This document shows, piece after piece, positions 26,060 through 37,900 of a stretch of 64,000 nucleotides of DNA. Within the stretch, counting starts at the first letter, position 1, and each line of letters begins with the position of its first letter. The stretch lies in contig JAGQDJ010000128.1 of assembly GCA_022885665.1 (NCBI GenBank), positions 1 to 64,000 of the forward strand, given 5' to 3'. The translations under genes and the position numbers were made by a program. The stretch comes from Triops longicaudatus. Lineage: Eukaryota; Arthropoda; Branchiopoda; Notostraca; Triopsidae. The notes beneath the pieces were generated by a model. That model was not told the DNA's origin and made no database searches. It worked only from the letters and a program-made list of their open reading frames with translations.

Positions 26060-26860
26060 TTTACTTTGTAAAAAAATCTGATAAAATTATAACTACGAAC
26101 ACACTGGAAATTGAATAGAAATGGGAACCGCATAAAAAGAAACTTCTACGTGAAGGCGCAATTTTTCGTATTTTACCGTATAATAATGAACAGTTCGTTA
26201 TACACAGTCGTGCGTTAGCTTTTATGAATTTGAATCTTCCAAAAAAGTTTATCTTTTTCGTACTTTTCCCGTTAACCCATTTGCGGTGATAAAATCGCGA
26301 TCCAAGTGAGAAATACCGCGTAACACGAGACTTACCAATAGAAATGCATAGGAATGTAAGCCGCGTAAAATGAAACTTTCGCTCGAAGGCGTCTTCTACT
26401 GTATAAAACAACGATAGCTAACAATCAGATTATTGGCAGTCTTACCAAAAGCCATCGTGCGCTTGTGTATTCCAGAAAAGTCTGCTATTGTAGCATTTGC
26501 CCTTATAACCTGAAATTCACGCATTTGAAGCCCTAAAATTGCGATAGAAATGAGAAAACACGCGCAATACGAGTCTGATCCACAGAAATGCATAGGAATG
26601 TGAGCCGCGTAAAAAGAAACTTCCACTCAAAGGCGTAATTTCTCGTGTTCTTCCACATAAAACAACATTAACGACTAATCTGTTACACAAAGGCGTACTG
26701 TAAGCTGGTACTTATATCTTCAAGCGCTAAAATTGCGACAAAAATGAAAAATTCCGCGCCATACGAGGCTAGTCAATAAAAAAAAAAGCATAGTAAACGA
26801 CGCCGCGTAAAAACAAGCTATACATAAAACTGGTACTATGACTTCTAATAAGTGGAGTTC
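26060..26860. repeat. Degenerate satellite, about four units of 200-245 bp
   Basis: Recurring landmarks are AACCGCATAAAAAGAAACTT near 26129, GCCGCGTAAAATGAAACTTT near 26361, and GCCGCGTAAAAAGAAACTTC near 26603. Each follows a GAAATGCATAGGAATG-type segment. Single diverged units also occur near 29170, 29570 and 42770. Confidence 0.7.
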
Positions 26861-26975
26861 GTGTAACCGAATGTTCGAAACATCACGAAACCGCATGAAA
26901 ACAAGCTATCCACTTCGTAACTGGCACTATCACTTCGGATAACTGGGGTTCGTGTAACCGAATGTTCGAAACATC
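26811..26975. repeat. Two-copy tandem duplication, 87-bp period
   Basis: AAACAAGCTA starts each copy (26811 and 26898), and both end GTAACCGAATGTTCGAAACA. It sits at the end of the satellite array. Confidence 0.85.
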
Positions 26976-27529
26976 CCTTTTCCTCCGATTCCTTTTTCTT
27001 TTCCCGTCACTCCAACATGGTTTAGCCCCAGGACTTCCCGGTATTTATCCGCCCCGCCCCTTCTTCAACCTTCTCGTTCCGTTTTTCCACACACTCAACA
27101 GTAGTAACACTCGTGCTAGCGAGCTGAGACGTTGTTGTCGCCTATTTTGGTGCTTCCACCAGCGCTGTAACACATGTTTACATTTCGTGGCAAATTTGGC
27201 CAGCCGACACGGAATACCTTAGTGAACATTCATTGTTGTGTCCCTCGCCCTAATGAAAAACCGTTTCCATGTGAAAAGCAAGACTTAGTGACAAATGGAG
27301 ATTGCGAAAGCTCCCGACCGTTTTTAAAGGTCAAGTCGTTTGCCCGTGGATCGATTTTCTTGGAATAACACGGATTACTCAAACTCGGAAAATTGTACCA
27401 AAAATTCTGAATTTGACAATTAAACTCAAACTAGAAGTGAATCATATTAAACAAAAAATAGAAGCGAAACATACAATTGAGCCGGGAAAATAGCCAAAAA
27501 TCGGAAATAAAAGTTAAAAGTGTAAAAAA

Positions 27530-27891
27530 ATGGGTGATATGAATGACGGTCAAGAGGAGTCTGACCGGTTAAAGCATTTGCAGGAGATTATCAACGAGTT
27601 GGATGCGATTCTGGTCAACGATTTGAGGTCAGAGATTAGTTGTAGCCGTGCGGAGCCAATTAGTGGCTCTGTGGGCGCGTCGTGCAAGACGCAGTGGTGT
27701 GAAACAGGAGGCCAAGGTGGTGGAGATGAAGATGGAGAGGAGGAAGAAGAGGAAGAGATGCCCGAGCACATGTGTGATTTGCAACAGGAACTCCGGCACA
27801 TGATCAGTGAGCGAGATTCGCTCCTCATTGAAGTCAACCAACTCAGATTTGAATTGGAAATGGCAGAACTTAGCAAACTCGCGGATCAACG
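27530..27891 (+). CDS. Candidate first coding exon: acidic, coiled-coil N-terminus of an unidentified protein
   Basis: ATG at 27530 has A at -3 and G at +4. The frame is open for 120 codons and reaches a possible donor (CG then GTAGGA) at 27891 in phase 2; without splicing it would end one codon later, at TAG. It encodes MGDMNDGQEESDRLKHLQEI, a pure Glu/Asp stretch at about residues 68-79, and an amphipathic helix with ERDSLLIEVNQLRFELEMAE near the end. The composition and codon use look coding, and the helix looks like a coiled-coil dimerisation segment. I do not recognise the family. It is one of six plus-strand exons in this half that all end in phase 2. Confidence 0.6.
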
Positions 27892-28189
27892 GTAGGAAAC
27901 GCGTTTCTGTCCCTTGAAAATAAATAAAAAAATAAATATAAAAATTTGGAAACGTTAGGTTGCATTTTAAACGTTAGTGTAAGCTTTTTCACGAAACGAA
28001 AGAAATGTATAATTTTGTTGGAGTAAGTTTTTATATGAATAAATATCGTTTAATTTATTTTCGTTGTACTTTTTTGCAGTGCACGTGGATTAACATAGCT
28101 TGTGAACTATTTTCTATTGACTTTGTTTTAAGACCAATTTATTGTATTGCATGTTTTATTGATTATGGATTTTTTCTATTTATTTTTAT

Positions 28190-28375
28190 GTATTTTATGT
28201 TATTTTTTTATTTCGCCTTTTATTCTATTTTTGTTTTATTTTTATTTTATTTTCTATTTTAATTTTTATTTAATTTAATTTTATTTTCTATTTTAATTTT
28301 TATTTAATTTTATATTATTTTCTATTTTAATTTTTATTTAATTTTATTTTATTTTCTATTTTTTATTTTATTTAC
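28190..28375. repeat. AT-only tandem repeat, unit about 40 bp
   Basis: Repeated blocks of TTTCTATTTTAATTTTTATT alternate with TAATTTTATTTTATT, in three to four imperfect copies. Confidence 0.7.
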
Positions 28376-29280
28376 TTGATTTTAATCTTAAGTCACTTGG
28401 TTTCTTTGACTTCCTTTTGTATTTATTTCATTCTTAGTTACTTGACTTTGAATTTATATTTCACTAGTCTAGGTTATTTATTTATTTTTGGGTTAGCTTT
28501 AACTCTTTTAAGCTAAAAAAGAGGTTTTTATATTTGTAAATATCGGTTTTCAACCCAGAATATTATCTTTATCGACGTTCGCAACCCTGTGAAAGCGCCT
28601 GAACCTCGACAGATCTTTTATCAGGGGCGAAAATGGCGCAGATGTGCTAGTGCTAAGGCGAGCTGATTATGCATTGTTGGGTACGAGGGTGGGGGGTGGG
28701 TTGGTGAACTGCAGGTAGATTACCTGTTGAAAAGAGAGAATGGCAGAACTGTGGGGATTGAGCGAAATTTATGGGACAATAGGATAAAAGCGATGGAGCG
28801 TAATGTTGGGCAATAACAGTGTCGAAAATGCTTTTTCCTGCTGTTCCTGCTTTTTTGAGCGGAATACTTAGATATTTTGTAGAAGGGGGAGAGTGGATCG
28901 ACGTAGGGGGGATGGTATCATATTGTGAGATTGGTATCATCTAGATGGAACGTAAAATTGCATTTTTTTAGATTTTCTTTTACGTTTTTGGGAATTATTC
29001 CTCTCAGGAGGCAAATTTCAGAGAAAAAAGGTTCTCAGTAAGTGCATTTTTAGATGAAATGAGTGAAAGTGGCTTTCAGATGAGTCGATTGTTGTGGTAG
29101 TTGAGCTGAGTTTCATAAGCTTTGATTTTTCTGACATTTTTGGCGTTTTTAAAGCGAAAAAGCGGCTAGGAAAGCAGGAAAAACTGCGAAAAACGAGGCT
29201 GTTATATGGAAAGTGCATACAGAAGCAAACCGCGTGAAGCGAGTCTCAACAATGGAAAAGTTTCTAGGAAGAGAAAAGAT

Positions 29281-29435
29281 AGAGTAGAAACTCGCTATAA
29301 CGAACTAGTGGCTATTCTTTAGGATTTTGATGGTTTGCTTTCATGTATATGTGCAAAAAAGGTTTTTAATCAAAATAACTCCTGATATACTACAGAAATG
29401 TTCTTTAATGAAGTTCGTTATAACGGGATTTTATA
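29281..29435. mobile_element. Pogo-like MITE, about 155 bp
   Basis: Left end GTAGAAACTCGCTATAACGA; right end GTTCGTTATAACGGGATTTT. The ends are near reverse complements of each other and match the other pogo-like copies in this window. Confidence 0.5.
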
Positions 29436-31449
29436 GCATTGCCTTTCTAATCCGTACATTTAGATCTTCAAGGTTTTTATTTTATGGCTTTCATACCTGT
29501 TGATCATTAAAAATGGACTTTTCTGAGAATTTTTACGCATTTAAGGCTCAAAAGTTGTGAGAAAAGTGTGAAATACCGTGCAAATCGAAGTTTCTAAGCG
29601 AGAATTGCGTACAAAACCGAACCGCGTGAAACGAATTTTCCATTGTAAAGCATGATTTCTTGCATTCTGTCTAGTGATACAGCACTTTGTAATGATATGA
29701 ACGCATCGATCCATCATTTGGGGACAATAGTACCAACGAGTGTCTTGGATCTCACACATTCTGTTTCAAATTGCATACCCAGCCCGGAAGAGTGCAATTG
29801 AGCCGTCAGTAACGAGAAATCAAACTGATATTGATGGAAAAATCATGAGAAATTTTCTTTAAAAATAGTTTTCTACCAATTTTGTGTAATATAGGTATTT
29901 TTAGGGCTAATGAACTGCACTGATTGTGTGAACTCGAGAAAAACACAAGAAACATATGCGTCGTGATAAAGTTTCGTTACACGCGGTTTGAGTTTGTACA
30001 TAAATCCCATAAGTGACCCTCGACTTTCGCGGTTTCACTTTCCATCCCGTTTGAAGCTACATTTTCAAGGTTTCACAGTCTTAAAGGTAAATTTATATTG
30101 TAAATAAATTAGTTCTAATGCATTTATGTATGCTTAGTTACTTTACTGTTAACTTTGAAGCCTTTATTTAGCCAAAATTATGCGCAAACTCAACAATAAG
30201 GTAAACTAAGCTGACCTACATTTTCAAACTTTCTAGCTAATGCTGGCAAAATTTCTTAAAAATAGTGATGTTACACAACATTGAAGTTTTAGTGAAGCTT
30301 TAAATTACTTACTACTTCATTGAAACCCGAAGACAGAATTTTGACGAAAAACTTCTTAAAAATTTATTTTTTTCTTTACAATAAATTATCTTGCGAATAA
30401 ATTCTTCGCATTATTTAGAAATTCATCACGTACGGTTGATTAGCCGAAGCACATTACGATTCTACACCATATTTCATTAGTCAACCACTATTTTAGAATG
30501 CTTCTAATGTTCAAACAGATAAAACTGAAAAACCTAAATTTCCCGTTGGAGCCCATTTTTCAGGAAAAATCCTAAAAGCACCCCATCTTGTCTATTCATA
30601 TGCCAATAATATGCTAGTATGCAAAGCACTCCATATTTCACCGTATGAAAAGAAATTTACGGTTCGCAGTCCCATGCGAGGAGTAAAATTGTATGCAAAT
30701 GAGATTAGTCCAATCGTGTGAACCGCACGGCAAACGGTTAAGGTCCACAACCCTCGCAAACACACTCCACTCCATTATACACAACAATACTCAACCTTTA
30801 CCCAGGGAGATAGCACCTTCCATCGTTTTCATCCGTAAACTTGTTTGCGCCCTATTGTTGAAACGCTGAAGATTTCGTAACACGACTTAAGGAACGACGG
30901 TTTTCCGTAACGACGTAACTTGTCTAAAAGGGGAGGATCGAACGTGAAAGCAGGGGGTGGAGTCAGATTTGCATCAGGTGTAACATTCTAAATTACATCG
31001 CACAGACCTGTCAGTTTTCAAACTTCCGTTTTCGTTGACATCCGTGAAGAGAACTTTATTAACTCGACTAAGGGAAAAAAAGGGGAACGAGAACTTAACA
31101 AAAGCCTTTTCTCTACCTGCATGCGTATAAATCTGGTGGTTTATTACCCTGCCTCTCACAAAACTCCTATCTGGACTGGCATATGCAAGCTTCCATTGTA
31201 ATTAAGGCTTCGGAACAACAAGCTTTTTTTTAAAGTAACTGGAGTATTTTGAACTACAAAGCGCGTTTTTTCATTTTCCCTATCTATTTCGGTTAATATT
31301 TGGATTAAAATTGTCAAAAATTGGTACTATGGGTAATACCGTGTGGCATTGAGTAAGCTACCGAGTTTTACTTCCATTGTGACTTGTGGATGTATTTTTC
31401 TTCAAAGTACGCCTTCAAAGCTTTCGGAAACCGCAACTTTTCTGACCGC

Positions 31450-31720
31450 GACGTACCTGTACAAAAACCCATAAGCCATAACACGGGAAAAGGGTCGGAG
31501 TTTGTTAGGTAATTTTGAACACTGAATTTTCTAGCATAGGAAAGAGTATAACTGTACTTTGATTAAGCTGACGGAAAGATTAATCTATATAATAACTCTC
31601 GGGAGAAAAGGAATTTCTGAATGTCTTATTTTCTTTCGCTAGAAAGACAAAAAATAAGTAAACCAAAGACACTAAAATTTACCAAAAAAGTCTTATTTTC
31701 AACCTCTTGTTACCACGAGA
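31450..31720. repeat. Dispersed repeat, copy 1
   Basis: Shares ACGGGAAAAGGGTCGGAGTT, then GGTAATTTTGAACA, and further on AAAGACACTAAAA, in the same order and direction as 42420-42650. Confidence 0.65.
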
Positions 31721-31864
31721 TATATTAAGACAAGAACTTTGTTTTGCTGTCTTGAGAAAGCCTATTTATTGCTGAATCTAATGATACCTGTACCGTCGCT
31801 TTGCGTGGTGTAGTTGAGGAGTATTTGATTTTTCTAAATTTTCCCATGAAACCCGCGTAGTTAC

Positions 31865-31971
31865 CCTACGCGACTCCTGTCCAAGCGAGCGTCGCGCCAG
31901 CCACGTGGCGCGGCTTTGCTCGGCTTGCCTTGGGAAACGGCAGGCAACAATGAATGTTCCCGTCGCGTAGG
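31865..31971. repeat. GC-rich 107-bp block with 10-bp terminal inverted repeats
   Basis: Ends are CCTACGCGAC and GTCGCGTAGG, exact reverse complements. The inside is much richer in GC than anything nearby (for example GCCACGTGGCGCGG). No target duplication is visible. Confidence 0.6.
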
Positions 31972-34900
31972 CTGCTTGGCAAATGGCATACGCGCTTACT
32001 GCAAGACAACTTTTAAAAAATTATAAAGCATGAACCATAAGTAGTTAAGGGCTGTAAGAAATACGTAATAAACACACTCGTATTTCTTATTACTTATTAG
32101 TAATAAGAAATTCGTAAGATAAACCTATCGAAAGAAAAAAAAATTATTTTGTCCCTGAAAAAAATTAATGTGAAAAACAGCTGCAAGTTAAGGTTGCCCA
32201 ACTAACGTGCACTTAACAAAAAATATAACTGATGAAATATTCATATTTAGAGGCTGTAAATAATCAAAGCATCAGTACACAACTGAAACTACTAAAGAAA
32301 AAAATATGCTAAGAAAATAAGACATTTCGTTCAAGAAAAAAAAAATATTAAATGTAAAACCGTTGATAGCCAAGGTTTCATCTAGCGTGAACATTTTCGC
32401 ACGTAGTGGCGTGCGTTTCTCAATGAAGCCATTTTTACGTTATTTTAACAAATTATGTGCAAAAAAAAAGCTTAGAGAAAAAACGGTTGTGTATTTTAAG
32501 TTGTTATAGACTATTTGCGTGTTTAATTCAGTTAAAAGAACTTCGTGAAAGTTAAAAGACAAACGTATAAACATTCTTGGGTTGCCCGTTTGGTTAGTTC
32601 TTGTTTTTCTTTGTGGCTCAGGCCTTTCTATCGCGTTTCTTGGTCTCTGGAGTGCTAGGAGCCATTCCGGTTAGTTTGACCATATAAAGCATGACGTGAA
32701 ATGTAGTGGGCGCCCCATTAGCATCATCATCATCAGGTCTTTCAACTCTGCCCAATCCCCAAAGACCCAAGAACGATATTGTAGGGCAGGAAGCAAATAG
32801 AAAAGTATAATAGAAGCTAAAAAAAAAGGTGGGTATTGAATACTCTTAAAAACTCTGGCTGGCTCGCTTGGGCAATTTAGCTCGGTTTACCGAGGGAGCC
32901 GAAAACGTGCAGTAGTAGCACACGAGGGAGATTTGGTGAGGATGCTGTAATCCGTCAAACAGACGGGTTTAGGATTATAGTAATAAAAAGGAATAAAAAA
33001 TCGAAAGTCTCTACAGAACGTTCGCAAGCTTATTTTTTGTTTCATATTTTTTTCTTCTTTCTTAGAGAATGTTAGTTACTGGTTTTGTCTTTTCGGTAGA
33101 AAAAAGTGAGTGATAAAAGGAAAAAAAAGGGAAAAAAAGCGAGAAGCGACTTTACTTTACCAGAAAAGTCTTGAGAATCTGGAATTCGTTCCTACACGTG
33201 CTCCTTAAGAAAAAGAAAAAATAAAAAAAAAGAATTGTTAGCGGTGTGTTCCATCTCTCGTTTGGGTTGTTGCTAAGGCTGTCATACAACGCCGCTGACG
33301 TCATTTTTGGGTACATTAATTGTGTCTGGGAACGTGTGTAGAGGAATGGTTCGTGCGTTTGTTTGGGTTTTGCAAGACAATATGGCGATTTTCGGAGCAT
33401 TGTGGGTTTGTCCAGACGCTCGGTTAACAACAAAACCTAGATTTTAGGCAAACAAGAGACAAATGATAAAGATAGGTTGCACATGGAGCGCGTACCGGAC
33501 ACGAAACAGGTGTTCTTAGTCATAATGCGGGCTTTATATAACTTTGAGTTGCAAAACAGAACTGTTTTACAGCGCGTAAAGCCAAAGTGGGACACTTTCA
33601 AGGTTAAACGCCTTTAAAGCGTACTCGTTTCTTATGGGGAAAAGTTTTTTCCGCTTTGTAAGCCTTTTACGGTGGTTGTAAAACGTCAAATTTTCGGCAT
33701 GAAACCTACAAAGTGCATTCTATAGTCAAGTTTCCTGTAAAGTAATACTTTTGGGGCTGTTTTTGTCATTTTAATTAAAAAAAACTCGAAAATTTTGGCT
33801 ACTGTATGGAGTAACAATCAAAACTGGTACATTATGTATACAAAACTGTTTATGTCAATACTCGTTTTTTGTGTGACAAAAATGAAAAAGGTGTGTAAAG
33901 CTTCATTGTTGCACTATTTCTTCTTGTTTTTCTTTCACAAAGCTTCCCAATGGAAGGGTCTAGTACCATTTACTCAAAAGAATCCTCCCTGAGCTATATG
34001 GAATGTTTTGAGAGAAAACAGCACTGATGACTGCGAACTATTCTTGTCTGTGGCTTTTTTGAAAGGGGTTTGTTGCACGGAAGTGGTGAAAAACCGTGAA
34101 AAGCGTTATAGTCTGGTTAAAGGGGAATCCATTGCGGTTATGAAGTCATTCCATTAGTTAGTCTTATCTTGTTGACTTATCCTAACCTCAATTATCGCAT
34201 CAGAGGGTGAGAATATCATCCAAAAGTGAAGCTAACCGCTGCACATGTCAACTTCAAGTTCACTCTCATAAGTTCAACCTACACGAAGGGTTAACACTTC
34301 CTGATAGGACGTGATGTGTTGCTTTTCTCGAATAGGAAGAAGTTAAGGCAGCTCGTGCGGGGGCTTAATTTAGACCCGCAAGGCTCTTTTCCTTTGGAAA
34401 GAGGTTTTCGGGGGTTAATTCTGGTTAACTTACCCCTCTTCCTGTCCTTCCTCACTTTTTTGACGTATTTTGTCACAGGAATGTGAAACGCGAGGGAAAA
34501 TTCTCGAGTTTTATGGTTCGTGGTAGAAGGGTTTTTCCCTACCGTTGCAAATTAGGTTATTTCGGGTGAAGGAAACATCCATTGGGTGAGTGAAGGGTTG
34601 GTTTGAGGGTGCGTCCTCTGCTGGCTACATTGTATGTGCGCTGACTCATGTGAACACATGATCAGGCAATTAGCTACGTTTCAAACACCAACGAGTCAAC
34701 GACCGAAGAATTTTCGCTTTCCTTTCGGTTTGTTTTTTGCTTTTTTATAGTTTCAGTTATTCTTGTTTTTATTACATTTGTTTATTACGTTTTTCTTTTG
34801 CTTCTGAAGGAGTTCTTTTTTATATAATTTAGATATTTAATTATTTTTCATTTATTTTCTGTTCATTTACATGAGGCATCTTTTCAATTATACTTCAATT

Positions 34901-37900
34901 ATTCGTCTTCAGATTTTATTTTTTGGTTGAGTCTAGTTAATGGTCACATTTGGTACGTTTTAAGTTTTTATCAGTTTTCTGGAATTTACAGTTGACGCGA
35001 GTGGAATATTTCAAGTTTCTTTTGCATTAAATGTGATGAGAGAAACGATTGCAGTTTTTGTATTACAGTTTGCTGAACTTTTGAATTGGTGGGTTTTTGA
35101 AACCGCAAGGAAGCCAATTGTTTGATGAGGACAAGGTGAACTTGAAATGAAAAGGAAAAGTGCCTCATCATCGTAAAACTAACGATAAAGATTGCGAACA
35201 TTGCAAGTTGTACAATTTCTTTGCGAGTGTCTAATTGTTTTACATTTTTTTCATGATTACAAAAAATAGCTTCGCAGCTGTAATGCGTAAACTTTTTTCT
35301 TGTAACACTTTTTCGCTAAGTACATTCAAAACCGGATAAAAAAAAAATAAAAGAAAAGTATTTCGTGCTGAATTTTCAGCATCGAAAATGTTCAAACTCA
35401 AGCAGAAATTAAATGTTGTATGCATTTTGCGTTTGCAGTGGCTGTAGCGGTCACTTTTCGGCAATGACGTTTTCCCATTTCTTTGTCAATTTTGGTCAGT
35501 GAAAGGTCGAAAACGCCCGTGCCTGAAACACTAGTCTAGTTCCCGGTAGGTCGCAGCTCCTGCTCTGCAAACATTCATTGTTTTCCAATAGCAGTTACTT
35601 CTACGGCTTCAGTTTGCTTACCGTGCCTTACCGCGTGCTGCGCTTTTCAGCGAACGAAATGTGTTTTGTTAAAAATAACGTGTACCGAGAAGAAACACTG
35701 TAAGCCCTGTAACAGCATTTGGCGGCATTTTAGCGTCGTTTAACCTTAGACCCTGTTTAACCAAAGCTTTTCCCTAGCGTGCCGACAGTCAAGGTGTTGA
35801 GTGATGTTAAATATGGCGTCTCAGGTTCCATGGTTAACGTTTGTGGTTAGTTAGGGATGTTTAACTTGAGAATTCCGACCAAAAAAGTTGTAAGTCGTCG
35901 GAACAATCGTTGTCAAATTCGTAGCGAAAGATAGAAAGCTCTTAATGGGGGGTTTTAGTGTGAGAACGTTTTTCGACGGAGTTGACCGAATAAGACGTTG
36001 CTGTTTCGTTCAGGGGACCGAGAACCCACGACGAAGGCAGCGGAGACGGTTTTGGTTGAATTATGTGCTGGGAAAGGGGCGTTTTCTTCTTAAGAAAAGG
36101 CCCATGAATCACATTTGGGTACATGTTTAGGAGGCTGGTACGGCATAAACATGGAACTGGAGAAGGACAATGTTATGTTCGACAGGAATGTCGTCAACAC
36201 TTAACAATGAAAAGTGCTTACCCAACCTCCCCTTCCCTCCGAGTTCCCCCTAACTTTGCATTATTAAATGACTGGTTAGTCACTTAAAAAGGGAAATGTA
36301 GAACTAGGGAGGAATATTCATTGTTGAGTGTTTGTTTTGTAACCTTCTCGTGGCAGGAGCCCCAGACATGGAAATTCATTCTTGAGTGTTTGCGTAAAAA
36401 CAGTCAGGTAAGGGGCCTAGAATTCTTTGTTGCGCGATTGGCCAGTTACAGTCTCTGAGGAGGAGCCAAGGCACGACAATTCATTGTTGACTGATAGTTG
36501 CACTGAATGAATAAAAAAAGAGGAAAGGGAGAGAAAATTCAGCGTTATTTTCGTTATATACGTTTGCAAAAATATAAAATAAAATACATAAATAATAAAT
36601 AAATAAAAAGAGAAGAAAAATTGATACTTGAGATGCAAAGCAGTCGAAGATGGCAAGATGAATGTTAATTAGTGGAGAATATGGGTTTTGACCTGTGAAC
36701 TCGGGAATGCTGGAGTGCTAAAATGCCAGACAGCGAAAAGGAGTGCACAGTGTACTGCATAACCCTTTCAGTTACGTCATAATTGGCGATCTCGTTTCTC
36801 AAGTGGAGTCGGAAGGTTAGAAGATGGAAAATGCAGGTTTTGACGTTGGTACTGTCGAACCCAGATGAAAGAGACTTGGTTCAAATGTCATTACAATAAA
36901 AGGTCTTTGATAAAAGAATTTAAGGAAAACCCGGGTGTAAGAGACACCACTTGTAATGGAGTTTTGCGAAAACACTTGAATTAATAAGCTTTATGGATAG
37001 AAAGAAATACTTGTGACCCGGATGTAGGAGAATATAAGAGGAACCCGGATATAAGAGACTGGGCTTTACAAGACCTGAATGTAACAGAAACCTCTCTTAA
37101 GGGGAAACAAAAGAATTAACACTATTTTTTTCTATTATTTTTTTCTGTATGAGAATAAAAAAATCAGAAAAATTAAAACATATAAAGAAAAAATACTTTT
37201 GTTGAAGAATGTGAAGTGTCGGCAATAAATTTAGCACGCATTAGTGGTAAGTAGTGCCATTAAGTGGTTACGTTTAAGGTTTAGGGTAGAAAGGAAGTGG
37301 GGTGGTTGGCGTGGGTGGTTTCTAAGAGGGTGCAAAAAAATAAAAAGAAAAAAATTCAAGCTAACAAATTTTCTGTGACGAAAAAGATTTGAATTTCAAA
37401 TTCGGTTACCTTCCGGTGTGGCTGTAAGGAGATTTACGTCTTTTTCGCTTGCCAGAATTCGTTCCAATGTTCCTGACGTTTGTTTGAATCCTTGCAGTAT
37501 TTAGAATAAAGAAAATATTTTGATTTATTTCCTCCACCCTTTTATTGTAGACACACAGTATTGACAGCTTTACACGGGTCACGGTTATGTTAATTTGACA
37601 GTGGACCTCGTCTTTCAACATGTTTGTGTTAGGATAATTCCGAGGTCGCTCTGGAAAGGAGAGTTTTCAAAGTTTCGGGCACTTTACATTTATGAAGACA
37701 AATTTAAACATCGAAACGGGTTGAAAGGCCTGAAAAAGATATTTGCCTTGCCATTCAGGGACATCGGCTAAAGAATGTTTGTCGAAGACGATTTATGTCT
37801 CTATTATTCTGAAAAATTTTTTTCGAATAAGCTAGATACTATATCACAGCTTTTTTTTAAAAAAAATGTAATAGCATATTTGAGAATTCATGCTACAAAA

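Larger units (their letters stand above)
27892..31864. other. Gene-free, possibly intronic
   Basis: No further exon is supported. 28150-28380 is a T-rich tandem repeat. A pogo-like MITE lies at 29281-29435 and single satellite-like units near 29170 and 29570. A dispersed repeat at about 31450-31720 matches about 42420-42650. Confidence 0.5.

Noticed and set aside
34513..34565. Phase-2 candidate MVRGRRVFPYRCKLGYF
   Set aside because: The donor GTGAAG is weak and no leader-like sequence precedes it.
35659..35699. Further phase-2 first-exon candidate MCFVKNNVYREET (GTAAGC donor)
   Set aside because: The phase fits, but the exon-side donor bases are poor and the frame is too short to judge; not counted in the set.
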